A program made the position numbers and the translations under genes. From assembly GCA_951799425.1 (NCBI GenBank), contig OX637393.1, positions 6,529,744-6,593,743 on the forward strand: a stretch of DNA of 64,000 nt, read 5' to 3'. Below the pieces are notes generated by a model, which was not told the DNA's origin, made no database searches, and saw nothing but the letters and a program-made list of their open reading frames with translations. Below, piece by piece: positions 12,771-23,942 of this stretch. Origin of the DNA: Ilex aquifolium (Eukaryota; Streptophyta; Magnoliopsida; Aquifoliales; Aquifoliaceae). Numbering within the stretch: position 1 is the stretch's first letter; each line of letters begins with the position of its first letter.

Positions 12771-12819
<49 letters not shown>
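12771..12819 (+). repeat. (CT)n microsatellite
   Basis: An uninterrupted CT run of 49 bp within the right part of the hAT-type element. Confidence 0.95.
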
Positions 12820-12821
<2 letters not shown>

Positions 12822-13233
12822 ACACATAGACACAGTCGACACAAGCTCCTTCCCGTCCATATTCGTCCCTCTCTCTCTTAGTTAGTCAAGGACGAGCAGC
12901 CTAACCGCTCCATCTATCTCCCTCTCAGTGAACGATGAATCTCAAATGGAATCACACACGATTCCTCAGATCTGAGATCTCAACGAAGCAGCGATGGTCT
13001 CATCTTCAACGATGGGCTCATCTTCGATTGAAACATTTAGCTCCTAAGCTCAATTAAGTGTATATATATATACTCCGCACTATATTGTCTGGTTTTTTTT
13101 TTTCTGAATTATGTCCATTTCTAAAATTTCGCTAAAACTCCGATTGGCAGAGACAGAGTAAATGCAGTTTGGAGTCGGAGTCGGAATTAAAATTCATGTC
13201 TTCTAACTCCATTAGAGTTGGAGCCCACCCCTA

Positions 13234-13669
13234 GCAATAACGTCCTTTGCATCATTCTCCAAATAAAATAAAGTACAATGTAAAAGATATTATTGACTCA
13301 CCAAATTCATTCAGATACTAAAATCCACATATTACAAATAAAAGAAGCTATTTCACCGCTAATCTAGATTATCCACCAAAACAATTGTGTATAATGCTCC
13401 AACAAAATAAAAAATAAATTGGAAAAATTAAGTCACATCAAAAGTGTATGATAATAGTTGGTTTATATCAACTACTGAAATTTTGTGTATAGTCATAACG
13501 ATATGTAATATGTTGTTGCTGAATACGTGGTTGAATGTTAAAATAGTAGCTCTTGGTGCAATGAAATTATATTCCTCAATGTCCTCATCGTTTTTTTATT
13601 TGGTATGGATTTTAATTGAACAATTTTTTTTTGTTACTACGTGCCTTTAGGCACAGGCTTGGATTCGGA
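13234..13669. other. AT-rich spacer
   Basis: No gene or repeat was recognised. Confidence 0.35.
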
Positions 13670-14165
13670 CCTGACCCTAACCCCAACCCCAACCCCAACC
13701 CCGCACTAACCCTAGACCTGGACCTAACCCAGGACCCATACTTGACCCCAGACCTAGACTTGACCCTGACCCCTGACCCCTGACCTAACCCTAGACTTGG
13801 ACTTGACCCCTAACCCTAACCTCGACCTCGACCCCATACTCAGACCCGGGCGCTACATCGGCTCCGGAATCGGAACCGACCCCAGAATCGGACCTGACCC
13901 AGATGCGATCCCAACCTAATCTAACCCAGGACTCGCACCTAACCCTAGACCGAGAACCGAACTCAGACTCGACCCCAACTTCATACTCGAACAGGACCTG
14001 AACCAGAGCCTAACCCAAGACCTGGACCCGACCTCGAACTTGAACCCAACCCCAACTCGACCACGGACCCAGACTTGACTTCACCTTGGACTTGGACCTC
14101 AATTTGGCCCCAAACCTCAACCTGACCTCAAGCTCGGATCCGGCCTCAGGCTCAAACCCAAACCA
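13670..14165 (+). repeat. C-rich degenerate hexamer-like repeat with strand asymmetry
   Basis: About 500 bp built from degenerate six-base steps such as GACCTG, GACCCC, AACCCC and CCTAAC, including short CCCTAACC runs that resemble a telomere repeat. The plus strand is strongly enriched in C over G. In one frame it reads as DL, NL and DP dipeptides with no domain. Neighbouring DNA is AT-rich, so base use changes abruptly. The nature is unknown: degenerate minisatellite or telomere-like relic. Confidence 0.7.
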
Positions 14166-15404
14166 ACTGTTTGACCAAATGCCCACAAATAAAACTCAAT
14201 ACTATGGACCTCACTCATCTCGGCCTACATTGGTTCCAACAACTCCCACAAGTCCCTCCAACTCTTCTCTGCCATGTTCAACTAAGCCAAGCTACACCAA
14301 AAACAAACAATTTCTCTTGGCCAATATAACTCACACCACAGTTTTGTTCCAATAAACCCTCTTTTGGAAGTGTCGTTTGGAGGAGTGGTGATTGATAAGG
14401 TGGTGATGATTATGAAGACGTCACTTGCTTTGATTATTTGGTTTATTGATAAGGTGGTGGTGATCGTGATGACCTCAATTACTTTGATTATTGATTTATT
14501 AGTTACAATCATGAAACACGTTAATTGTTGTTCTAATTGTGTGTAGTGTTGTTAAGAGTCATTCACTTTGTATAGAATTATTTTAGTATTCTAGGGTAAG
14601 AATATTTTCTTTACTTTATATTTTTTTGGATAATAGTTTTCATTAGCACTGAATTAGAAATTGATTTTGAATCCCAGAGGTGACTTATATAAATGTTAGC
14701 AAATACTTGATGCCCAAGTAATATTAACAATTCAAATACGTTAGATCTATGACTTATATTTTTGACATGTTGTATATTTCAACTATTCATAGCCTCTTCT
14801 TTTTCTTTTCTTTTTTCCGTATAACCTTTTATATGTATGATTATGATATGGTTATTTTCGATTTTAATTTGAAAGTGTAGATATTTTGGATCTTTTAGTT
14901 AACGTATTTAAGTTGCTGTGCAAATGTGAATTTTTGAGACAATTAATATATTAATTTTTTTGTTACTCCGTACCTAGCACAAGTATTACTAATATGCATA
15001 TATGGTATATGTATACATATAGGTCGTTTTGTATAATTTAATGAACAAAGAATAAGATTTCAATTGCATGTACTCAAAATCTTTAGTATTACATTTGGCT
15101 ACCTAAGCGTGCACAAGATTAAAAGTTGTCATCTAAAACGATGAACTGTTAATTATTTATTGGATTACCGTAAACAAGCAGATTTACAAGTAATCCATAC
15201 AGAATTCAATCCATTCCCTTTTCTAATAAAAATTTATAAACTATATGGGCAAAAGTTTTTGAATGGGATGCCTCATTATCTGGATCTTACATCTAACTAA
15301 GGTTTTTTTTTTCTTTTACTTTTTTTGGGAGCGTGATAGGGTTAGGGGACCAGTGAATTTTGGTTAGATGCATCAGTTCCATTCTTTCTTTTTTTCTTTT
15401 GTTG
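14166..15404. other. AT-rich spacer
   Basis: No gene found. 14370-14500 has a few GGTGGTGAT / GATAAGGTGGTG repeats. The remainder is A/T homopolymer-rich sequence. Confidence 0.35.
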
Positions 15405-15411
15405 TGTGTGT

Positions 15412-15630
15412 GTTTTTTAGTTCAATGGTTAGAGGTGTCCGAACTAACTTATACGGACCTCGACTAATCCCTTTCTGGTTTAGTTAAGGACAGACCATCC
15501 ATGTCAAAACTAAGATAATCATGAGAGATAAATATCTCATGGATTAACCCTAAGAGTTTATCAAGATTCGAATTCAAGTCTTCTGAGTTTATAATTGGTC
15601 TCTGCTACTGCTTGAACTACACTTAGAATA
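15412..15630 (-). mobile_element. SINE-like element, copy 1
   Basis: On the minus strand it begins with a degenerate Pol III A-box region (GTTCAAGCAGTAGCAGAG) and a B-box-like ACTTGAATTCGAATCTT. It ends in GTCCGAAC... context with an A-rich tail. It shares its order of blocks with 22010-22195, 46070-46256 and 53220-53728. It lies in the 3' flank of the AAA-ATPase gene and was duplicated with it. Confidence 0.5.
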
Positions 15631-15798
15631 ACAGCAGTTCCATTCAACCATGTAAAATTATACTCAAATTTAAACTCAAAAACTGCAATGACACATCCAG
15701 CAATGGAATTTGATTATGAAACCGAAACTTAAGACAACATAAACATACTGACACTAGAGCAGAAGCAATTAATCCATTCACGCTGCTAATTTTATTGT

Positions 15799-17298
15799 CT
15801 ATCCTTCCTTGATGACTCCATTTTCTTTCACATCTTTGACTAGAGTTTTTTCATCCTCCACTTTTTCAATACTTTGTTCTTTTTCTTCCACTTCTTTCTC
15901 AGCTTTCAGTTTCTCTTCTTCCTTTGCCGTCTCAAGAGCTTTGATCAAGTTGTTCAAGCGAGTCTCGGCATCTTCTTCAGCAGACTTGGGCATCAAATTC
16001 TCAGCAACATCTGCTGGAGTCATATTCGTTTCTTCCAATAAGCGACCAATAGTTCCAAACAAATGGTGGGAGACAAGATCCAGATAGTTCTTCGCAAGAA
16101 CCTTGAATGCTTCGAAACAACAGTAGGACAATTCTATGTGCTTATCCATTCGTCCCCTCCGGATGAGAGCAGGGTCGAGTTTCTCCACATAATTAGTTGT
16201 AAATATGATGAGTCTCTCACCACCACAAGCTGACCAAAGCCCGTCGATGAAGTTCAAAAGTCCCGATAGAGTAACTTTGCTACCCTCCTCATCATCTTTC
16301 ATCTTTTTGCGAACTGGGTCCTTTTCTTCTTTTTGTTCGTCGTCCTTCTTCTTCTCCTTCTTCCTTTGGCCCGTAAGATCAAGAGAACAATCGATGTCCT
16401 CAATCATTATGATGGCTTTACTTGATGTATCGATCAATAACTTCCTTAGCTCCGTGTTGTCCTTAACCGATGTAAGTTCAAGATCATAAATGTCATAGTT
16501 CAAAAGATTAGCCATGGCAGCGATCATGGTTGACTTACCTGTTCCAGGAGGACCATGAAGAAGATAGCCACGCTTCCATGCCTTTCCTATCTTTGCATAA
16601 TACTCTTTTGCCTTGCTGAAGGTGATCAAGTCATTGATTATTTCTTGTTTCTTTTTGGGCTCCATTGCCAAAGTCTCAAATGTTGCAGGATGCTCAAACA
16701 TTATATGGCTCCACATTTTCCTTTTGTATCCATACCAATTCTCACTCTTATTGTTGGTGTAAAGCTTCCTTTGCCGGTTTGTAACAGCGATTTCTTTCCC
16801 TTTGTCCAACACATGATTCAAGTAAACTTTGGTAATGATATCACGGTGCTGCTTGTGGAATTTGACGGTGTAAAACCTCGTTATTCCTTCGTTGGGATAT
16901 ATAGAAATCGACTTTGTTCTAGGAATGTTTGTGCTCGAAGCCCACCAAATCTTAATTCCTCTGAATTCATCAGTGATTTCCTCGTTATCGTCCATGCTAA
17001 AGAGCAGAGATTGATTGTCTTTAACTATGTCTGCTTTAAGCCTCTTGGCTCGTGTCGCGGAATTGGTACCGTGGTACCTTTCAATGGCGGAGTAGGCTTT
17101 ACAACGCTCAAACCCATCACCTGGGTATTCTTGAAATGTAATTTGGATGTAGGGGTACACGAAACTCACCAGTTTGTGAGTGTATCTCTCGAGATTGCCG
17201 CGGAGTTCATGTGGGAAGTAATTCTTGAACATGGCCCAAATGAACATTAGACCCGCCATTGCAGACCCTAGATTAGTCCACATCTCTCCCATCTTCAT
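15799..17298 (-). CDS. AAA-ATPase, AATP1/ASD-like (BCS1-related), copy A
   Basis: A single-exon gene of 499 aa. The start is taken at the ATG at 17298 (MKMGEMWTNLGS), which matches the usual N terminus of this plant family. The frame stays open 84 codons further upstream, but copy B does not keep that extension. Order of parts: N-terminal hydrophobic anchor (about 10-27); AAA-associated N domain (about 28-130); AAA core with Walker A GPPGTGKS (249-256), Walker B IIMIEDID (296-303), sensor TTNY (367-370) and arginine finger RRGR (380-383); a charged Lys/Asp/Glu insert (310-340) after the Walker B strand; and a Glu/Lys-rich coiled tail (455-499). Known relatives are membrane-anchored ATPases of mitochondria or ER, many induced by stress or pathogens; the substrate is unknown. 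All ATPase motifs are intact, so it is probably functional. A MULE-type insertion begins about 250 bp upstream. Confidence 0.93.
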   Translation of the reverse strand: MKMGEMWTNLGSAMAGLMFIWAMFKNYFPHELRGNLERYTHKLVSFVYPYIQITFQEYPGDGFERCKAYSAIERYHGTNSATRAKRLKADIVKDNQSLLFSMDDNEEITDEFRGIKIWWASSTNIPRTKSISIYPNEGITRFYTVKFHKQHRDIITKVYLNHVLDKGKEIAVTNRQRKLYTNNKSENWYGYKRKMWSHIMFEHPATFETLAMEPKKKQEIINDLITFSKAKEYYAKIGKAWKRGYLLHGPPGTGKSTMIAAMANLLNYDIYDLELTSVKDNTELRKLLIDTSSKAIIMIEDIDCSLDLTGQRKKEKKKDDEQKEEKDPVRKKMKDDEEGSKVTLSGLLNFIDGLWSACGGERLIIFTTNYVEKLDPALIRRGRMDKHIELSYCCFEAFKVLAKNYLDLVSHHLFGTIGRLLEETNMTPADVAENLMPKSAEEDAETRLNNLIKALETAKEEEKLKAEKEVEEKEQSIEKVEDEKTLVKDVKENGVIKEG

Positions 17299-17550
17299 TT
17301 TTTTGGTTGAAATGTGTTGTACTTTTTCGTTGCAAAGGTGAGCTATAAATACATTAAAAGAACAGGGTCTGTTTTGCTTTACGAGCAAGGTAGAGCTATG
17401 TAAGTTTCTTTCTGGTTTCTTACAAAAACACCGCCATCGGCACCCGTCATTTTCGATGTAGTTTTCCACGAAAGAAACTCCATTTTGGCTTTGATCCAGA
17501 AGAGTGACCAAGGTAGATGCTGAGCAGGTGTTTACTCTTTTTTTTTTCAT

Positions 17551-18111
17551 GGGTTAATTACAAAACTGTCCCATTCAATTTTGGGTACTTTGTCATCACT
17601 CCTTCAAATTTTAATTTTAACAAATAGCTCCCTTTAAGTTTGAATATTTTGCAATTAACTCAAACAATTAATTTAAGATCATAAAAATGACGAAAGTTAG
17701 ACATGAGAAATTCACGTGATCACTAATTTGTTAAAAAGTCTCATACTTACCTCTGAAAGAGTGTGCATGTGTGCCCGTGCGCGTTGGTGTTGAGTAGAGG
17801 TGGAGGCAAAAATAAAAGCAATCATGTTGTTGTGTAATGTGTTGGTGTTGGGTTGAATGGATGTATTTTTATCTTGACTGTCCCGTTTCTTTATTTGTTA
17901 CGGATAGAATTAGAATCTCGTAAAAAAAAAATGAAAAATAATGTACAAGATAGAGGGTGTAATGATATTTTTATGTTTTAACCATTATTATCAATTAATT
18001 TAGTCCACTTGAAATTTAGAGAGAGCATAATGTAAAATTTAAAATTACAAAGCAGTAAAGCACTAATTGCAACAAAGAAGATAATCGTAGAGAATAAATT
18101 GTAATTAACCC
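17551..18111. mobile_element. MULE-type non-autonomous element upstream of AAA-ATPase copy A
   Basis: Terminal inverted repeats GGGTTAATTACAA / TTGTAATTAACCC, with 9-bp flanks TTTTTTCAT (17542-17550) and TATTTTCTT (18112-18120), 7 of 9 matching. The same element is at the same place in copy B, so it inserted before the tandem duplication. No coding capacity. Its left edge is 253 bp from the ATG, so it forms most of the visible upstream region. Confidence 0.65.
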
Positions 18112-19346
18112 TATTTTCTTTTTCTATTGGAGTAGGTGCTGCATTGAGTTGTCTTGGCACCCATTTTTTGACCAGTTTCACTGTCTTTTGTCCAATTGCC
18201 TTAGAAAAATATACGTCAACAGTTATTTAAACAAGAAACTTCCCTTCACCTTCTAAGAGGAATTGATAGGCTTAGAAAAGCCATGCTTGCACTTGGTCTG
18301 CTGTGTTGTTTATTTAAATGCTCATTTGCAATTGAAACAAAACTGAGTAATGCTACTGTCCCCTTCGACTTAGACAGGGAGAATCCATGTGAAGCATTGG
18401 AGGGCGGCTGAAACTTCAATGCTACCTTATTTAATCCGGCTCATTCAATGGATTCATCTCTTTTTTGCGTGCTCTCTCTTTCTCTCTTCGGTCATTAAAG
18501 GTCAGCATCGAAAATACCCAGGCGGCACCTACTGACTAGCTGCTGCTTTTAAATTATACTGATGTAGTGAGCAGTAGTTGGAAGCATAGTACGGGTAGAA
18601 GCAATCCCCAAGCAAAACCCAAGAAAAAGGGAATAGGTCACTACTTGTACACATAAATTTAACTTAATTTGTTGATTTGATGATATGACATTGACCTAAT
18701 TCAATAGTATTATTGTAACTCCAACAATTTGACTTCTTCATTGATACTATACTACTTAATGCATTATCGTGTTATTAAATTAAGTCACAATTTTAAGTCA
18801 AAATAGCATTTCTTAAAAAAAATTTGTTCAACTCATTGATGATTAATTTTTTGATAATATCCAAATCGAAAGGAAAACGAAGATGATTTATGGGCATTTT
18901 TCTATAAATATAAAAATCGAGGCCATTGCTAGTGTGCCAATATGTGGATATTATATGAAATCAATGATCAAACTCAATGAGCTTGGATTACAAAGATGAT
19001 GAGATTTTAGATCCAATTTTAAAATTCTGAAGAGATTATCCGACAAACTTTATTTTTAGAGTTTATATCAGAATTCACAAATAATCAAAAATGCAACTCA
19101 AAAACTCAATCAGAACCTAATAACTAGATTAAATTCGAATTTTAGCACGTTACATCTTCGTTTGAATTCGATTTCTTCAAATAATCATTAAATTTAATCA
19201 TATTGTATATATAACTAGGGCGTAATGTGACACTTTGGGTTGGGGAAAAAAATTGGTAGGCCTTTTTGTATAAGCAATTATGTGCGTGCAAGTTTCTAAA
19301 AATAACATGACAATTAGTGGCTACTGGAGAGCCGGGTAAATGCAAA
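18112..19346. other. spacer; end of the duplicated unit near 18310
   Basis: 18112-18310 still matches 24743-24945 downstream of copy B's MULE. Beyond that I see no gene and no clear repeat. Confidence 0.4.
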
Positions 19347-19600
19347 TAAGGTGTTAATCGAGACGAGTTATTCAGGCTCGAGGCTTATTTTAAAAAACGA
19401 GCCTTAAAAGCTCACTTCAAACTCGCAAGACTCGATTCGTTTATATGTAAAATAGTAAAGCTACTTGGACTCAGGCTCAGGCTTGACTTGAGTTCTAATT
19501 AAATAAGCCGAGTTTGAACAATTTTTTAAACTCATTTAAAAAAATGAACTAGGTAAGCTCAGGCTCAAACTCGTAAAGCTCGGCTCAATTAATACCTCTA
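19347..19600. mobile_element. hAT MITE
   Basis: Termini TAAGGTGTTAATCGA and TCAATTAATACCTCTA, with 8-bp duplications AATGCAAA (19339-19346) and AATTCAAA (19601-19608), 7 of 8 matching. The interior repeats GCTCAGGCTC and CGAGC motifs. Same family as 53306-53583. Confidence 0.8.
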
Positions 19601-20270
19601 AATTCAAATTTCAGAAATGGGCGTGCTTCATGGAATGCTATTAAGTATAAGAATTAATACTAAGTGGCCCAAGAACTATATTAAACCACATGAACAGGAA
19701 AGAAAATGCTATACATGAGCTTCACTAAATATGTACACTACAAACCGCACGGATAGCCTAATGATGTGAAATTTAGCTTGGAGTCACCCATAAATTCGAA
19801 CGTCCCTGAGTTTGACTCTTGATGTGGTTTCTCGAATTTAACCGATATTTGTGGATAATGTATGGTATAAAAAAAGGAACAAAAGCTAGTGTGAGGATCA
19901 CAATGTGAAAAAATTAATATTTGAGGGCATCAATTGACAATTTTAAAATTTTTGGGTGGTGTAAAGTGAAATTGTCCCCTCAATAATTTATAGTATGTTC
20001 TTTAAGGCAATGTTGCAGATCAGAAATTCAATGTTCGCTTTTTCTTATTTTGAAAAAAAAAATTTAATTTGAATCTAGAAATAATTATGTTTAGTTAAAA
20101 TAGTTGATTAGATTGAGTTTCAATTTTACTATCTTTGACTTTGAAATAATTCATTTCACTGTCTAAACCATCATAGCAATTTCATTTCTCAAAAATCAAA
20201 CTAATAAACCTTGCCCATATATTAGCCAATATCTCAATGAACTAGGACTAATTGAATTTCACGGACACTA
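19601..20270. other. AT-rich spacer
   Basis: No gene recognised. 19755-19860 has a weakly SINE-like stretch (TTCGAAC, GAGTTTGACTC) too degenerate to call. Confidence 0.3.
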
Positions 20271-20934
20271 AGGGCGTATTTGAATTTCATCTCAAAAAAC
20301 AGTATCCGAAAATAGTTTTTGGGAAGAGTTTGAAAAAAGTGTTTTTAAAAATTTTTAGATTACAAAACTTGTTTGGTTATATGTTTTTGAAAATAATTTT
20401 AAAGAACAAAAAATTGTAAAACCTATTTGGATAATAATCTACAAAATCCCCAATTTTCATCTCTCTCTTTCTTTCCCCTCTCTCTCTCTCTCCACAATAC
20501 ACACACACACACAGAGTAAAAACACACACAAACAACCCACATATATACACACATATATGCACACAGATCTGTATATATACACAAATCTGTATATATATAC
20601 AGGTCTGTATATATATATTTGCCGAGTGAGAGGAGACGAGAGAGAGATAGAGTAGATGAGAGAGAGAAGGCGAAAGAAAAAAAGGGGGGGCTTTTGCTGT
20701 GAACAAAGTTCGAAGTGTGGACCTTATTAAAGAGGAGGAGTTGTTTCTCTTATTTTCTATTTTGGTTTTAAAACTCAGAAAACATCATTTAGGTGTTTTA
20801 TAGTTTTTGTTCTCAATTTTCACTTTTTTCCTGAAAAAAATCTTTTTGAAAATTTATAACCAAACAACATCTCTCTACTTTTATTGTTTTTGAGAACATA
20901 AAACCGTTTTTAGAACATAATCCAATCAGGCTCT
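20271..20934. mobile_element. TIR-like non-autonomous element with a microsatellite core
   Basis: The left edge AGGGCGTATTTGAATTTC and the reverse complement of the right edge AGAGCCTGATTGGATTATG align, and inside them GTTTGGTTATA is repeated inverted. The core (20460-20670) is TC, CA, TA and GA microsatellite, like 1571-2757. No target duplication found. Reading frames through the core are artefacts. Confidence 0.5.
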
Positions 20935-20987
20935 AAAATTCCAAAACACAGCCCAATTTCAACATCCTATTTTTGACAGTGAAATAT

Positions 20988-21347
20988 TGATGGTGTAACT
21001 ATTAGATGGTTGCACTAGCATGACCAAATTTAAAAGTCTAAGTAGAAGGTTAAGAGTTTTTGTTCCAAAAAAAAAAAAATACACCTGGTTTATTTGTTAA
21101 GATTTACTTATTTTATATTTTATATTTATTATTTAAATTTTTAGTTAGATAGAATTTTTAGGAAAATAGTTTATTTATGGTAAGATGCTTGGTCTATAAA
21201 TAATGATGTACTCCATATTATTTTAATCAGAGTTGAATATTAATAGAAAATTTCTCTGTGAAAATTTAAGTTTCTTAAACTTAACTCTTATGAAGATTAA
21301 TTATTCCCTTTCTTTTTCTTTCCTGTCTACATCAATGGTATCAAAGC
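20988..21347 (+). mobile_element. LTR plus tRNA-Met primer site, Ty3/gypsy-like, fossil
   Basis: 20988-21334 is an LTR-like unit starting TGATGGTGTAAC and ending ACATCA, directly followed at 21336 by TGGTATCAAAGC, a primer-binding site for initiator tRNA-Met. It matches the LTR at 30832-31155 at about three positions in four. No body of an element follows, so it is a truncated remnant, and the divergence suggests an old insertion. Confidence 0.65.
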
Positions 21348-22009
21348 AAATTTCGATCCGTTAGATTTGTCTCTCCCTATTTTGCATCTACTTCTCCACA
21401 GTCAATTGTGGGTATAACTCGTCCTTACAAACCATCACTGGTTCATCACTGACATCAATCCTTGCCTCGCTGCCGCTACTTTTGGTACTTAGTGTTTGCC
21501 GCTACTGTTGGGTCCCAACTTTTTTTTGTTCTTTGAAGAGTCAACTTATCAATTTGTGTCAATCAAGTCATTCCATCCAATTCAGCTGTTTACTGTGACG
21601 GACAGACACAAGTTACAGGGGGAAATTAAGGGAAAGGAAGTATTTTGGCCCCAAACCTTCCACAGCTTCCCTCATTTACAAAGCATAAAGAGTTCTGTGT
21701 TGGGTTTTGCAGAAACAGAGCAATATTCAGCAAGAAAAAGAGGGGAAGAAGGAGAATCTTAGTGACAGCTTTAATGTGTCAAACTTGATCACTCAAAACT
21801 AAGGTGACATTGACTCACTACCTAATTCATGAAAATTATCTAACAGTTTTAACTAAGATGAGTACAATAATTAAGGTTCTTGAAGTTATTTCTAGAGAAT
21901 TCTAGGGTTACTGTCAAGGGTCCGATGTTTACTAAATCATGTTAATGTTTAGAGACCGAGTAATTGGTTATAATGTTACTAATTTCAATTGTATCTGGTC
22001 TATCTAACT
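21348..22009. other. spacer after the LTR remnant
   Basis: Probably includes a short piece of the element's untranslated leader. An 88-codon open frame at 21496-21762 matches nothing I recognise. Confidence 0.3.
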
Positions 22010-22195
22010 CAAGTTAGTGTTAAGGAGAATTAATCTCCTCCTCGGTTCAATCAAGAACTAACCATCTATGTCAGAACTAGGTGAATCATGAGAGATAAAT
22101 TTCTCATGAATTAATTTCAAGTGGTTACCAAGATTCGAACTCAAGACGTTTGAGTTTATAGTTCGTCTCCGTTACTACTTGAACTATCATTAAAA
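22010..22195 (-). mobile_element. SINE-like element, copy 2
   Basis: Counterpart of 15412-15630 in the 3' flank of AAA-ATPase copy B, with the same B-box-like segment (AAGATTCGAACTCAAG on the plus strand). It confirms that the duplicated unit extends downstream of the gene. Confidence 0.5.
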
Positions 22196-22412
22196 TCACA
22201 GCAGTTCCATTCAACCATGTAAAATTATACTCAAATGTAAACTCAAACAGTGCAATGACACATCCAGCAATGGAATTTGATTATGAAACCGATCGACAGT
22301 TAAGACAACATAAACATACTGACACTTGAGTAGAAGCTATTCAACAATCAGTACTATGATTATTACACTGAAACTTAAACTACTAATCCATTCACGCTGC
22401 TAATTATATTGT

Positions 22413-23942
22413 CTATGCTTCCTTGATGACTCCATTTTCTTTCACATCTTTGACTAGAGTTTTTTCATCCTCCACTTTTTCAACATTTTGTTCTTTTTCT
22501 TCCACTTCTTTCTCAGCTTTCAGTTTCTCTTCTTCCTCTGCTTTCAGCCTTGCTTCTTCCTTTGCCGTCTCAAGAGCTTTGATCAAGTTGTTCAAGCAAG
22601 TCTCGGCATCTTCTTCAGCAGACTTGGGCATCAAATTCTCAGCAACATCTGCTGGAGTCATATTCGTTTCTTCCAATAAGCGACCAATAGTTCCAAACAA
22701 ATGGTGAGAGTCAAGATCCAAATAGTTCTTCGCAAGAACCTTGAATGCTTCGAAACAACAGTAGGACAATTCTATGTGCTTATCCATTCGTCCCCTCCGG
22801 ATGAGAGCAGGGTCGAGTTTCTCCACATAATTAGTTGTAAATATGATGAGTCTCTCACCACCACACGCTGACCAAAGCCCGTCGATGAAGTTCAAAAGTC
22901 CCGATAGAGTAACTTTGCTACTCTTGCCCTCCTCATCATCTTTCATCTTTTTGCGAACTGGGTCCTTTTCTTCTTTTTGTTCGTCGTCCTTCTTCTTCTC
23001 CTTCTCCCTTTGGCCGGTAAGATCAAGAGAACAATCGATGTCCTCAATCATTATGATGGCTTTACTTGTTGTATCGATCAATAACTTCCTTAGCTCCGTG
23101 TTGTCCTTAACCGATGTAAGTTCAAGATCATAAATGTCATAGTTCAAAAGATTAGCCATGGCAGCGATCATGGTTGACTTACCTGTTCCAGGAGGACCAT
23201 GAAGAAGATAGCCACGCTTCCATGCCTTTCCTATCTTTGCATAATACTCTTTTGCCTTGCTGAAGGTGATCAAGTCATTGATTATTTCTTGTTTCTTTTT
23301 GGGCTCCATTGCCAAAGTCTCAAATGTTGCAGGATGCTCAAACATTATATGGCTCCACATTGTCCTTTTGTATCCATACCAATTCTCACTCTTATTGTTG
23401 GTGTAAAGCTTCCTTTGCCGGTTTGTAACAGCGATTTCTTTCCCTTTGTCCAACACATGATTCAAGTAAACTTTGGTAATGATATCACGGTGCTGCTTGT
23501 GGAATTTGACGGTGTAAAATCTCGTTATTCCCTCGTTGGGATAAAGAGAAATCGACTGTGTTATCGGAATGTTGGTGCTCGAAGTCCACCAAATCTTAAT
23601 TCCTCTGAATTCATCAGTGATCTCCTCGTTGTCGTCCATGCTAAAGAGCAGAGATTGACTGTCTTTAACTATGTCTGCTTTAAGCCTCTTGGCTCGTGTC
23701 GCTGAATTGGTACCGTGGTACCTTTCAATGGCGGAGTAGGCCTTACAACGCTCAAACCCATCACCCGGGTATTCTTGAAATGTAATTTGGATGTAGGGGT
23801 ACACGAAACTCACCAGTTTGTGAGTGTATCTCTCGAGATTGCTGCGGATTTCATCTGGGAAGTAATTCTTGAACATGGCCCAAACGAACATTAGACCCGC
23901 CATTGTAGACCCTAGATTAGTCCACATCTCTCCCATCTTCAT
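22413..23942 (-). CDS. AAA-ATPase, AATP1/ASD-like (BCS1-related), copy B
   Basis: A single-exon gene of 509 aa with start at the ATG at 23942 (MKMGEMWTNLGS). Same architecture as copy A: N-terminal anchor, AAA-associated domain, Walker A GPPGTGKS, Walker B IIMIEDID, TTNY sensor and RRGR arginine finger, all intact. It differs from copy A at about 20 residues, clustered in the N domain (WWTSSTNIPITQSISLYPN region) and the tail, plus a KS insertion before SKVTLSG and eight extra residues in the Glu/Lys-rich tail (a second KLKAE-type repeat). It is a direct tandem duplicate; the shared unit spans about 21980-24945 against 15400-18310, with roughly 3.7 kb between. Both copies look functional. Confidence 0.93.
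   Translation of the reverse strand: MKMGEMWTNLGSTMAGLMFVWAMFKNYFPDEIRSNLERYTHKLVSFVYPYIQITFQEYPGDGFERCKAYSAIERYHGTNSATRAKRLKADIVKDSQSLLFSMDDNEEITDEFRGIKIWWTSSTNIPITQSISLYPNEGITRFYTVKFHKQHRDIITKVYLNHVLDKGKEIAVTNRQRKLYTNNKSENWYGYKRTMWSHIMFEHPATFETLAMEPKKKQEIINDLITFSKAKEYYAKIGKAWKRGYLLHGPPGTGKSTMIAAMANLLNYDIYDLELTSVKDNTELRKLLIDTTSKAIIMIEDIDCSLDLTGQREKEKKKDDEQKEEKDPVRKKMKDDEEGKSSKVTLSGLLNFIDGLWSACGGERLIIFTTNYVEKLDPALIRRGRMDKHIELSYCCFEAFKVLAKNYLDLDSHHLFGTIGRLLEETNMTPADVAENLMPKSAEEDAETCLNNLIKALETAKEEARLKAEEEEKLKAEKEVEEKEQNVEKVEDEKTLVKDVKENGVIKEA

Larger units (their letters stand above)
8606..13233. mobile_element. hAT-type non-autonomous element interrupted by an LTR element
   Basis: The termini are TAGGGGTGTGC at 8606 and GCCCACCCCTA ending at 13233. 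They are flanked by imperfect 8-bp duplications GCAGCAAC (8598-8605) and GCAATAAC (13234-13241), 6 of 8 matching. Next to each end lie repeated CGGAGTC / GACTCTG motifs. The element's own sequence is about 8606-8764 and 12582-13233; the rest is the LTR element. The right part holds a (CT)n tract at 12771-12819. No transposase is present. Confidence 0.6.

Noticed and set aside
13670-14165. True interstitial telomere
   Set aside because: Contains only scattered CCCTAACC words, not tandem CCCTAAA; called a degenerate repeat instead.
16555-17250. 231-codon open frame antisense to AAA-ATPase copy A (and its twin at 23199-23705)
   Set aside because: Exact shadow of the ATPase coding strand; the twin differs in length because of single changes, which is not expected of a real gene.
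17299-17550. 84-codon N-terminal extension of AAA-ATPase copy A
   Set aside because: Copy B does not keep the frame, the family starts at MxMGEMW, and the extension begins at the edge of a MULE insertion.
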